Part shown: positions 48,997 through 57,535 of the stretch, piece after piece
How the letters are laid out: each line of letters opens with the position of its first letter
Numbering within the stretch: position 1 is the first letter of the stretch
Assembly: GCA_021781335.1 (NCBI GenBank)
Contig: JAJXXA010000069.1
Coordinates: forward strand, 1-64,000
DNA: 64,000 bases
Reading direction: 5' to 3'
DNA from: Actinomycetes bacterium
GTDB lineage: Bacteria; Actinomycetota; Acidimicrobiia; Acidimicrobiales; RAAP-2
The notes under the pieces: generated by a model
Told to the model about the DNA's origin: nothing
Databases searched by the model: none
Seen by the model: the letters and a program-made list of their open reading frames with translations, nothing else
Made by a program: the position numbers and the translations under genes

Positions 48997-49935
48997 CTAG
49001 TTCGCGGTCCTGCTCATTCCCGAGCGAAGCCCACGAGCCACGAAGGAATTCGCGATCTTGGCCGAAGCTTCGTCGATCATCTCATCGCCGAACATCAGGG
49101 CACCCGTGCGGTCTTGTTCGGTTGCGACCCGATAGGCGTCAAGAATGTCATAGGACTTGTCGAAGAGTTCCTGGCTCGGCGAATAGACCTCGTTGAGCAC
49201 GAGGGCCTGGTCCGGGGTCAGCGCCCACTTGCCGTCAAAACCGTAAGAAGAGGTGATCCCCGCCGCGTAGCGAAGGGCTTCATTGTCGCGGACCTTCAAA
49301 AAGGGACCGTCAATCACCTGAAGGCCGTTGGCCCTTCCCGCCATGAGAATCTTCGCGAAGACGTAACTGAACGGATTCGAGGGGCCGTGGTGGATGGTCT
49401 CATCGATGGTCGTGACCGGCATGCCAATGGATGCAGCGAAGTCGGCGGGGCCAAAGACGATCGTCTCGAGCCGTGAGGACGCCGCACAGATCTCCTCGAC
49501 GTTAATGAGACCTTGGGCGGTCTCAATCTGCGCCTCGATGCCGATGTGACCGACCGGCAGGCCCGCGTTCTTTTCCACTTGGGTCAACAACAAATCCATC
49601 GCGACGACGTCAGATGCGCGCTCGACCTTTGGCATCATGATCTCATCGAGGCGCACCCCCGCACCGCCGACTACTTCGATCACGTCACCGTACGTCCATG
49701 GGGTGTCCCACGCGTTGACCCGCACGCACAGCACTCTCTCATCCCACGCAAGCGTCGTGATCGCGTTCACAACCTTCGCTCGCGCGGCGACCTTCTCATT
49801 GGGCGCAACCGAATCCTCGAGGTCGAGAAAACTCATATCCGCCGTCGCGGTCGGCGCCTTCGCGAGAAACCGGTCCGACGAACCGGGAGTGGAGAGACAG
49901 GACCTGCGTGGAAGCGAGCGAGAGCGTTCTGACAT
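48997..49935 (-). CDS. mcl: CoA ester lyase (CitE-like), probable malyl-/beta-methylmalyl-CoA lyase
   Basis: RRSCLSTPGSSDRFLAKA; DLEDSVAPNEKVAAR; IGIEAQIETAQGLINVEEI; FGPADFAASIGM; GFDGKWALTPDQ. Confidence 0.82.
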   Translation of the reverse strand: MSERSRSLPRRSCLSTPGSSDRFLAKAPTATADMSFLDLEDSVAPNEKVAARAKVVNAITTLAWDERVLCVRVNAWDTPWTYGDVIEVVGGAGVRLDEIMMPKVERASDVVAMDLLLTQVEKNAGLPVGHIGIEAQIETAQGLINVEEICAASSRLETIVFGPADFAASIGMPVTTIDETIHHGPSNPFSYVFAKILMAGRANGLQVIDGPFLKVRDNEALRYAAGITSSYGFDGKWALTPDQALVLNEVYSPSQELFDKSYDILDAYRVATEQDRTGALMFGDEMIDEASAKIANSFVARGLRSGMSRTAN

Positions 49936-50088
49936 GCGATGAGCCTATTCTGGCCACATCGCCGCGAAGGGACGAATCGCCCACACGTCGCCGTTGCACG
50001 AAATATAGTGAAGTTGACCAGGAAAAATGGAATTTCTTATGTATTTCTTGTCCCCCGGCCGGGTTCCCAACCGATAGCCTTTACATCC

Positions 50089-51195
50089 GTGACCGACGTC
50101 GGGCGCTCTGCGCGCTTCTCGACGCTACGGCCAACTAGGGGACTTCAGCGGTTCCGGTGGATTAAGTCCACTTTGGCTGTCGTCGCAGTGTGTTCCAGCA
50201 CTGTGGCTGCTTTGCCACGCCCATCGGGGGCCTCGACGATCACGAACGAGCGGGCCAAGGCCACCGTCCTCTACAACCAGATTCAGTCCATCAATGCCCG
50301 CGTCGAAGGCTTGGGTCAGAAGTACGACGAAGCGCGTATCAAACTGAACAAGGTCAACAACGAGATCACCAACACGAGAGCAACCGTTGCGGGAATTGAG
50401 CAGAGCGTGAACAAGAACAACACGCAACTGCGCGCCGACGCCATCTTCGCTTATGTGACCAACGGCTCGGCGGCGAGCAACAATCCCCTGTTCTCGCCCA
50501 GCGCATCAAAGATTGGTGCGACCAACGTCTACAGCAAACTCGCGCAAGGCAACATCAGTGCCACCATTGCGAGTCTGAAGAACTACAAGATCGAGCTGAC
50601 GCGAGAGCGGGCACTGTTGAAGCGTGAAGATGCGCTGGCGCGTGCCGCCGCCGTCGCCGCGGCCTCATCGTTTCACCAGGCCAAACTCCTCCAGGCCTCC
50701 CTGCAACGCACCCTCGGGCAAGTGAAGGGGCAAATTGCGACCTACGTCGCCCAGGCCGCCGCCGCGGCGGCGGCCAAGTCTGCGGGAGCATTGGCATCAG
50801 CGAAACCACAAAGTGGCTTTCCCGCGCCGCCACCCAACTCGAGAGCCAACATCGCGGTGCGCGCGGCGATGTCCTACATCGGCACGTGGTACGCATGGGG
50901 AGGGGCATCACGCGCTGGCGTGGACTGCTCAGGGCTCGTCATGCTCGCCTACGACGCGGCTGGTATCTACCTTCCCCACTACTCGGGCGCGCAGTACGCA
51001 GACACCATGCGAGTACCGCTCTACGACATCCAGCCGGGTGACCTCTTGTTCTACGGCTACAACGGCGACGAACACGTCGCGATGTACGTAGGACACGGAG
51101 ACATGATCGAAGCGGAGCAGACCGGCACACGAGTGCACATCGTGCCGATCCGCTTGGGATACGGATTTGCCGGCCTCGGTCGACCTCGAGCCTAA
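50089..51195 (+). CDS. Secreted NlpC/P60 peptidoglycan endopeptidase with coiled-coil N-terminus
   Basis: Signal-like WIKSTLAVVAVCSSTVAALPRPSGAS; C-terminal WGGASRAGVDCSGLVMLAYDAAGIYLPHYSGAQ, GDLLFYG, HVAMYVGHGDMIEA. Confidence 0.88.
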   Translation: MTDVGRSARFSTLRPTRGLQRFRWIKSTLAVVAVCSSTVAALPRPSGASTITNERAKATVLYNQIQSINARVEGLGQKYDEARIKLNKVNNEITNTRATVAGIEQSVNKNNTQLRADAIFAYVTNGSAASNNPLFSPSASKIGATNVYSKLAQGNISATIASLKNYKIELTRERALLKREDALARAAAVAAASSFHQAKLLQASLQRTLGQVKGQIATYVAQAAAAAAAKSAGALASAKPQSGFPAPPPNSRANIAVRAAMSYIGTWYAWGGASRAGVDCSGLVMLAYDAAGIYLPHYSGAQYADTMRVPLYDIQPGDLLFYGYNGDEHVAMYVGHGDMIEAEQTGTRVHIVPIRLGYGFAGLGRPRA

Positions 51196-51960
51196 GTGTC
51201 GGGTCTTCCCACATCGTTTCACGTCGGTCCGCTCGTCTTTCACCTCTACGGTTTCGGCCTCGCAATCGCCGCTTACGTCACGTACATCTATTCAGAACGT
51301 CGTCTGCGTGCCGCGGGCTTTGGCGTTGAACGATTCGCCAGATTCGCGACAGCACTGATCGTCAGTGGACTCATTGGAGCACGCGCGGCCAATATCGCAA
51401 CGAACTGGGGCTACTACGCCGGACACCCGGCCCGATGGATCGCAATCTGGCAAGGGGGGCTCGCCAGCTTTGGCGGCATCGGCTTCGCAGTTCCCGTGGG
51501 TCTGTACCTCCAACGTCGATGGTGGCCCGGGTCGTCGCTCGCTCGATTCACTGACGCGCTCTTGCCCGCCCTCATCGCGGGCTGGGCACTGGGCAGAGTC
51601 CTTGGACCACAATTGATGGTGGGTGGTGGTGGACACCTCACCCACCAGTGGTTCGGGATGCATTACGCGGGTCAAATTGGAAAGCGTGTCCCGGTGCCAC
51701 TCATTCAAGGCGGCGAGGACGGTCTCTTGTGGCTCGCACTGATTTGGAGCGAACGTAGGTGGCCAACGCGACGCCCGGGTTCGATCACGGGCGCTGCGAT
51801 GATCGTGTGGGGAGTCGTTCGCGCCTTCGACGAGCGTTGGTTGCTCGGGCAACATTCCCACAGTGGATCGGTCGGCGTGCAACTGGCTGGCTTGGTGCTC
51901 GCCGCAGCGGGAGTGCTCGTGCTTGCGCGTCGACGCGCTCTACGCGCACCCCACTCGTAG
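51196..51960 (+). CDS. Prolipoprotein diacylglyceryl transferase-like membrane protein (divergent)
   Basis: GPLVFHLYGFGLAIAAYV; IWQGGLASFGG; WALGRVLGP; multiple TMs; lacks canonical GRxGNFxNxE. Confidence 0.65.
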   Translation: MSGLPTSFHVGPLVFHLYGFGLAIAAYVTYIYSERRLRAAGFGVERFARFATALIVSGLIGARAANIATNWGYYAGHPARWIAIWQGGLASFGGIGFAVPVGLYLQRRWWPGSSLARFTDALLPALIAGWALGRVLGPQLMVGGGGHLTHQWFGMHYAGQIGKRVPVPLIQGGEDGLLWLALIWSERRWPTRRPGSITGAAMIVWGVVRAFDERWLLGQHSHSGSVGVQLAGLVLAAAGVLVLARRRALRAPHS

Positions 51961-51969
51961 GCTGAAATC

Positions 51970-52620
51970 ATGATGGCTGGTCGCTCCCCCAAAGCGGGCA
52001 CGTCACGCTTCTTGCGTGGACTTTCGCTGTTGGCCTTAACAGTGAGTGTCGCCACTGCGTTCACCCACACCCCCGTTGGTGCCGCGGGGGCGCGATTCCT
52101 CCCCCAGACTCGCAACGAGCCAAACTTTACGTCCGACTTGAACGCCCAGATGCGTACGTTGTGGCGAGCAATTACGTCAGACTCACCCGCTCTCGGTGAG
52201 CGGGTGTTCTTTCCGCGCGACGCGTACCTTCACATGAAGCAAGGACAGATCCCCGACCCCGCCGCGGACTATCAAGACCGGCTCGTCGCCCTCTTCGCAC
52301 TGGACGTCTCGGCGTACCACCACCTCTTGACGACCGGTCCTGGCGTCACGTTCGTGCGCGTCTCGAGCGCGCCCTCGGACGCCGCGTGGATTGCGCCGGG
52401 AGCCTGCGAGAACACGATTGGCTACTGGCATCTGCCAGGGGTTCGCTTGGTCTTCAGACGCGGCACGCGAATTGAATCGGTGCGGGTCGCCTCGTTGATT
52501 TCGTGGCGAGGTGTCTGGTACGTGGTGCACCTCGGACCGAACCCGCGACCCGCGAATGTTGGCACGGTTGACGATTTTCACTTGGGCCCGGGCGTGCCCG
52601 GTCCAGCGGGCGGCTGCTAA
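51970..52620 (+). CDS. Hypothetical secreted protein
   Basis: Signal peptide-like FLRGLSLLALTVSVATAFTHTPVGAAGA; no family recognised. Confidence 0.6.
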   Translation: MMAGRSPKAGTSRFLRGLSLLALTVSVATAFTHTPVGAAGARFLPQTRNEPNFTSDLNAQMRTLWRAITSDSPALGERVFFPRDAYLHMKQGQIPDPAADYQDRLVALFALDVSAYHHLLTTGPGVTFVRVSSAPSDAAWIAPGACENTIGYWHLPGVRLVFRRGTRIESVRVASLISWRGVWYVVHLGPNPRPANVGTVDDFHLGPGVPGPAGGC

Positions 52621-53774
52621 CCGGCGCGCAGTATGGCGCCGCCGGCGCCGATGAGTGCCGCGTTCGCACCGAAATCAGCGCGAGAGAGTTCATTGACAAA
52701 CGTCGACGACGCGTTCGTTGGATCGACTGATGGCTGGCCCGATGTACTCAGTCGCACCGACGTGAAAGTTCCCGAGACGAATCCGCCGTTCGCGTCAAGG
52801 GTCACGTGCAGAATGGCCGAGAGGTCCAGAACCCCCGCGGCGGAGAAGTCGTAATAATTCGCGAAGTCTCCCAGGCTGTAATCGATGAGATGTCCCTTAA
52901 ACCATTCCATGCCCCGCAGCACATGTGGTCCACTAGCGATCACCAGATCCGCTCCATCATTGATGGCGGCGTGCGCAAACGCGTACGGGTTGCCTCGATT
53001 CTCACCGTAGAAGGACTCGCTCTGGCGAGTGACGTGATCGGCGGAGGCCCCCTCGGCACCCGCGTGCATGTACACCACAACGACGTTCGCGAGCTGGTGG
53101 GCGCGCGCAATCAATCGAGCCGCCGCGGGAAAATCGAGCATGTCGTTGGTGTTGTAGTAAGGAGCGAAGTCGACGAACGCGACTTTGACGCCGCCGTCTC
53201 TCACTACGCCTATCTGCCCGGGTAATCCGGCCTGGACGATACCGGCAGCGCGCAGTGCCGTTGAGGTATCGATGACGCCCTGCTGGCCAAAGTCGTAGGC
53301 GTGGTTATTGGCGCTGTTCAGCACGGTGAACCCCGCCGAGCGATAGACCGCGGCGTACGAGGTCGGGACCCGAAATGTGTAACACGACGTCCCGTTGGGC
53401 ACGCACTTGGAGTGGGCGCTGTCGGTGAGGGTGCCCTCGAGGTTTCCAAAGACGATGGGCGCCGCCAATGCATGGGTGATCGGCTGGAGGTACGCTCGCG
53501 GATCCGAGGGAAGTTGCGGCGAGTTGCCGAGTTCCATATCGCCCACCGCAGCGATGCGCACCGTGGGCAGAGCGGTCGTTGTGGTTACCGGTAACAACGT
53601 GGTCGTGGGCGAGCTCGTCGTCGTGGGCGAAGTCGCACCGTGAGTCGAATCGAGCGCCACCAACGTGCCCCCCGCTAGCACGAGGACCGTCAGCGACCCG
53701 AGCCACAACCCTCGACGACGCCGCGCGACGCGTTGACCATCTCCTTGGGCCCGGGCGTCATGCTTTCCTACCAC
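52617..53774 (-). CDS. CapA family protein (PgsA/CapA-type calcineurin-like)
   Basis: AAVGDMELGN; VFGNLEGTLTDSAH; TVLNSANNHAYDFGQQG; VVVVYMHAGAEG; GPHVLRGMEWFKGHLIDYSLGDF; poly-Thr linker after N-terminal TM. Confidence 0.85.
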   Translation of the reverse strand: MVGKHDARAQGDGQRVARRRRGLWLGSLTVLVLAGGTLVALDSTHGATSPTTTSSPTTTLLPVTTTTALPTVRIAAVGDMELGNSPQLPSDPRAYLQPITHALAAPIVFGNLEGTLTDSAHSKCVPNGTSCYTFRVPTSYAAVYRSAGFTVLNSANNHAYDFGQQGVIDTSTALRAAGIVQAGLPGQIGVVRDGGVKVAFVDFAPYYNTNDMLDFPAAARLIARAHQLANVVVVYMHAGAEGASADHVTRQSESFYGENRGNPYAFAHAAINDGADLVIASGPHVLRGMEWFKGHLIDYSLGDFANYYDFSAAGVLDLSAILHVTLDANGGFVSGTFTSVRLSTSGQPSVDPTNASSTFVNELSRADFGANAALIGAGGAILRAG

Positions 53775-54760
53775 GGCTGCGCCTCGCCCGGTCTCGCCGA
53801 GACAAAGACCGCGAAGAAGTCCTTGGTGCTGGCGTAAAGGAAGCGATTAGGGATCTGGTTGGGATTGGGAACATCTAGCGACGGACCCCGCGCGCCCGCG
53901 GCGGCATACGTGACGAAGATCGGCCATTCGGGATTGATGTCGAGTTCCATCGCTCGAACCACGTGCAGTTCCAGCATGGTCTGCGCGAGCTGTTCTGCGG
54001 TCACATCCGCCACTGCGGCGTAGACAAGATTGCCTTGGGCGTCGACCCCGAGCGCCGTTCGCCACACCGCTGGCGCGCCATGAAGGGTGAGGCCCCAGGC
54101 CGCGTTGTCGGCCGCCCCCGGTACGACACGAGCGTTGTTGACGAGCAGCGGGAGATTCTGGCGCGCCATGACGATGTCTGAACCTGGTCGAGTCGCACCC
54201 GTCCAGTCAATGATGTCGACCGTTCCGTTGGTGTAACGAACCACCGTCGCCAAACCCCTGACCATCGGGAAGTACAACGTGTGGTTCACGTAGAAACCGG
54301 CGGGGCCATCTTGCTCGTAGAAACCCGAATTGAAGGTCGCAAGTAGTCGAGGTGTCGCCGACGGCGGCACCATCTCTGGGCCACGTGGCAACGTTGTCAC
54401 ACCGGGTCCCTCATAACCCGGGTAGAGCGCAAGATCAGTGCCGGACGTCCGGATCCACGAGGCGTACGCGGTGACCCCGGGGTACGACGCGAATGGGGAG
54501 AAGGAGGTCGTGTAGACCGGCGTTGGTCCACCGGTCCAGGTGTCGCGCGCCGTCCAGGATGCGCACGTCGACGTGGCACTGGCTGGCTGGCCGCACACGG
54601 CGGGCGGTGTCACCACAGTCGTTGTCGTGACCAATGTGGTCGTCGTAGTGGTACTTGGCGTCGTGCTCTGTGCCGCCACGCTCGCATGTCGCGAGCTATA
54701 CATGTACGCCCCGAGCCCGATCAGTATCGCCAGTACGGCAAGTAACGCGAACTTACGCAT
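53768..54760 (-). CDS. Phosphodiester glycosidase (NAGPA-like) family secreted protein
   Basis: LLATFNSGFYEQDGPAGFYVN; GSDIVMARQNLPLLVNN; WRTALGVDAQGNLVYAA; ELDINPEW; poly-Thr region. Confidence 0.75.
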   Translation of the reverse strand: MRKFALLAVLAILIGLGAYMYSSRHASVAAQSTTPSTTTTTTLVTTTTVVTPPAVCGQPASATSTCASWTARDTWTGGPTPVYTTSFSPFASYPGVTAYASWIRTSGTDLALYPGYEGPGVTTLPRGPEMVPPSATPRLLATFNSGFYEQDGPAGFYVNHTLYFPMVRGLATVVRYTNGTVDIIDWTGATRPGSDIVMARQNLPLLVNNARVVPGAADNAAWGLTLHGAPAVWRTALGVDAQGNLVYAAVADVTAEQLAQTMLELHVVRAMELDINPEWPIFVTYAAAGARGPSLDVPNPNQIPNRFLYASTKDFFAVFVSARPGEAQPW

Positions 54761-54860
54761 GGCCCTCTCTCGTGGCGATTAAGGGCAATTCTACGAAATT
54801 CGAGCGCCGTATCGTCGCGATCAACGTAAGAATTGACCTAAGTGAGGAGCGTTGTACGGC

Positions 54861-55874
54861 TCAGATGAGGCTGTTCCACTCGTCATCGGCGAGCCGACCC
54901 AAGCGTTCGAGGCTGTCGAGCGCGACGGGCACCGCCACGCGCACGCCTTCGACGTAACACACGTGATCGAGGCCGAGTCGACGCCACGGTTGAAAGAGCA
55001 CCCGTGTCGAACCCGGGTTGGTGTAGACACCCTGGACGAGGACGCCATCGTCGGAGGCACCCACGACCACGGCCGGACGCTGCTTGGACTTCTGTTCGGG
55101 CGCCTCAGGGTCGACGGCGCTGTAGGGCACTTCAACGAGCACGACCGAACCGACGAGCGGGTGGTCGGGGCTGAACTGGGCCAGCTCGCTCGGCGTGAGC
55201 ACAATTCGACGCCGCTCGAGCACGTCGAGCGTTATCTCAGGGGTGCGAACCTCGATCGAAGGGGGTGACGCGTGCTTGTGGGTGCCTTTCACCCTCGACG
55301 GCTTCGCGGGTCGTGCGGACACCGACTTCTTCTTCGCCTTCTCCTGCTCGCGGCGAAGGCGTCGCTGTGCTCGAACCTCGGCGTCGACCTCTTTGGGTGT
55401 GAGCAGTGACGATGCCGACACGCCGTCGGGCAGTTCGGGCAACGCCCATTGGGGGCGCTCTTCGAGGAGTCGACGACAATGCGGTGCCGCGGGGAAGGCC
55501 TCGCCGACGGCGAACGTCAACATCGCCACGACCTCGTCATCGCTCATACCATTGGTCACCAACTCGTCGAGCGCGGCACCCAGCTGCTCGAAAGAGGGAG
55601 AGTCTGCGTGTTCACCCAACACCTCAATCACCCGCTCGAGAGGATTGAGGGCCAGGAGTTCCAACAGACCCTTCACGGCGGCCATCGGCGCCGTTGACGC
55701 GAAATTGACCACATCGCGTCGCTGCTGGAGCGTGCGAAGCGGCATACCGACCACCGCTTGGAGTCGAGTGCCCTTCAAGTTGAGTGAGTCAACCGTGGAG
55801 AGCACGACGTCTTCGTGAATCTTGAGGAGGCCGCGACGAACGATGTCGTTGGCACTACTAGTTGAATTCGACAT
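54861..55874 (-). CDS. Uncharacterised helical domain fused to C-terminal PemK/MazF-like domain
   Basis: C-terminus LVGSVVLVEVPYSAVDPEAPEQKSKQRPAVVVGASDDGVLVQGVYTN resembles PemK-like barrel; Lys/Arg-rich linker RAQRRLRREQEKAKKKS. Confidence 0.6.
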   Translation of the reverse strand: MSNSTSSANDIVRRGLLKIHEDVVLSTVDSLNLKGTRLQAVVGMPLRTLQQRRDVVNFASTAPMAAVKGLLELLALNPLERVIEVLGEHADSPSFEQLGAALDELVTNGMSDDEVVAMLTFAVGEAFPAAPHCRRLLEERPQWALPELPDGVSASSLLTPKEVDAEVRAQRRLRREQEKAKKKSVSARPAKPSRVKGTHKHASPPSIEVRTPEITLDVLERRRIVLTPSELAQFSPDHPLVGSVVLVEVPYSAVDPEAPEQKSKQRPAVVVGASDDGVLVQGVYTNPGSTRVLFQPWRRLGLDHVCYVEGVRVAVPVALDSLERLGRLADDEWNSLI

Positions 55875-55880
55875 TGATTC

Positions 55881-57023
55881 CTATTTCAAGAGGTGCTTAG
55901 AAATGACGACGCGCTGCACCTGGTTGGTCCCCTCGTAGATTTGCGTGATCTTCGCGTCGCGCATAAAGCGCTCGACAGGGAACTCCTTGGTGAAGCCGTA
56001 GCCACCCAGCAACTGTACGGCATCTGTCGCCACGCTCATCGCCGTGTCTGAAGCGAACGACTTGGCCGCCGCGCCGAGGTAGCTGAGTTGATTGTCAGGG
56101 TCGCCCGCGTCGATGGTGGCGCACGCACGGTACACGAGCGCGCGCGCGGCCTCGGTTCGAATGGCCATGTCGGCGAGCATGAAGCGAAGACCTTGCAGGT
56201 CAGCAATCGGTGCGCCGAACGCCTTACGCGTCTTCATGTAACCACCCGCGAAGTCGATGGAGGCCTGCGCTATACCAACGGCTTGGGCGCCAATGGTCGG
56301 ACGCGAGCGATCGAGCGTGTGCATCGCAATCTTGAAGCCTTCACCCTCCTCGCCAATTCGATGCGACGCCGGCACCCGCACGTCTTCGAAGACGACCTCG
56401 CCGGTCGGTGACGCGCGAAGACCCATCTTGTCTTCGTGCTTGGGGAACTTGAGCCCCCAGTCCTTCTCGACGAGAAAGCACGTGATGCCACGACTGCGCG
56501 CTTCGGGGTCGGTGCTCGCAAAGACGGTATACGTATCGGACACTCCCGAGTTAGTGATCCAGTACTTGGAACCGTTGAGTATGTAGTCGTCGCCGTCTCT
56601 CACCGCGCGCGAACGCATGCTCGCAACGTCAGATCCCGCATCGGCCTCGGAGAGGCAGTAACTGGCTTGGATCTCTCCACGAGCAATGCGGGGAAGGTAT
56701 TCCCGCTTTATCTCCTCGGAGGCGAAGTTCATGATGGGCAGCATCCCAAGCTTCGAGATGAGCATCGTCACCGACGTCGACGCGCACCCTCGCGCGAGCT
56801 CCTCAGCCATGATGGCTTGGGTCACCATGTCGGCTCCCGCGCCACCGTACGCCTCAGGAACATTGAGCGATGGCAGGTCCATTTCGACGCAGGCATCAAA
56901 ACTATCCTGGGGAAAAATCTGTTCACGGTCGTAGCGTGCGGCATGTGGGGCGATTCGCTCGTCCACAAAACTACGCATCACGTCTCGAAAGGCACGTTGC
57001 TCACTCGTCAGGTCAAAACTCAT
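55881..57023 (-). CDS. Acyl-CoA dehydrogenase
   Basis: MSFDLTSEQRAFRDVMRSFVDERIAPHAARYD; YCLSEADAGSDVASM; QLLGGYGFTKEFPVERFMRDAKITQIYEGTNQVQRVVISKHLL. Confidence 0.93.
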   Translation of the reverse strand: MSFDLTSEQRAFRDVMRSFVDERIAPHAARYDREQIFPQDSFDACVEMDLPSLNVPEAYGGAGADMVTQAIMAEELARGCASTSVTMLISKLGMLPIMNFASEEIKREYLPRIARGEIQASYCLSEADAGSDVASMRSRAVRDGDDYILNGSKYWITNSGVSDTYTVFASTDPEARSRGITCFLVEKDWGLKFPKHEDKMGLRASPTGEVVFEDVRVPASHRIGEEGEGFKIAMHTLDRSRPTIGAQAVGIAQASIDFAGGYMKTRKAFGAPIADLQGLRFMLADMAIRTEAARALVYRACATIDAGDPDNQLSYLGAAAKSFASDTAMSVATDAVQLLGGYGFTKEFPVERFMRDAKITQIYEGTNQVQRVVISKHLLK

Positions 57024-57046
57024 ATATTCCTTCAGTAGTTGGGGTA

Positions 57047-57511
57047 CTAATGAGAGGTCGCGGCTGGAACCAGCGCGGTGTCGCTGATCGCGTCAACGAA
57101 GTGGCGTTGCTTCACGTAACTGTGCGAAAGGCCCGCAAAGGCGCTGCAACGTTCGTGGTCGATCACTTCAACGTCGCGAAGTCCGAAAATATCAAGCGCC
57201 ACGTGCACGTCGCCCAAGATTGGACCTCGTCCGACGAGGCTCGCTCGTTTGGCCGCGACGAGCGCGACCCCCGTCTCGACGTCGTGACGATCGTGTTCAT
57301 TGGCGAACGTGAGTTTGCCCACTTCACGATGCGCGATGGTAAGAGCGAACCCTTCGCCGGGCGCGGAGGTACCGAAACCGGCTCCCTTGGCGACCACGGG
57401 CGAACGCTGGAGCCCAGGCTTCTTCGCGCGGGCGAGTTCGGGCGTCGCGGTCTTCATCGAAGGTCGCACCTCGCCTGCGGAGGGTACGGGAGAAAACGTT
57501 GGTTGTGTCAC
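57047..57511 (-). CDS. Hypothetical protein
   Basis: 154 aa ORF filling the gap between ilvE and the acyl-CoA dehydrogenase on the same strand; no family recognised. Confidence 0.4.
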   Translation of the reverse strand: MTQPTFSPVPSAGEVRPSMKTATPELARAKKPGLQRSPVVAKGAGFGTSAPGEGFALTIAHREVGKLTFANEHDRHDVETGVALVAAKRASLVGRGPILGDVHVALDIFGLRDVEVIDHERCSAFAGLSHSYVKQRHFVDAISDTALVPAATSH

Positions 57512-57535
57512 ACTTCGAGACTATCTCTCGAGCGA

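Noticed and set aside
50000-50088. c-di-AMP (ydaO) riboswitch upstream of the NlpC/P60 gene
   Set aside because: Such riboswitches are known before actinobacterial wall hydrolases, but the conserved motifs were not found in the ~150 bp leader.
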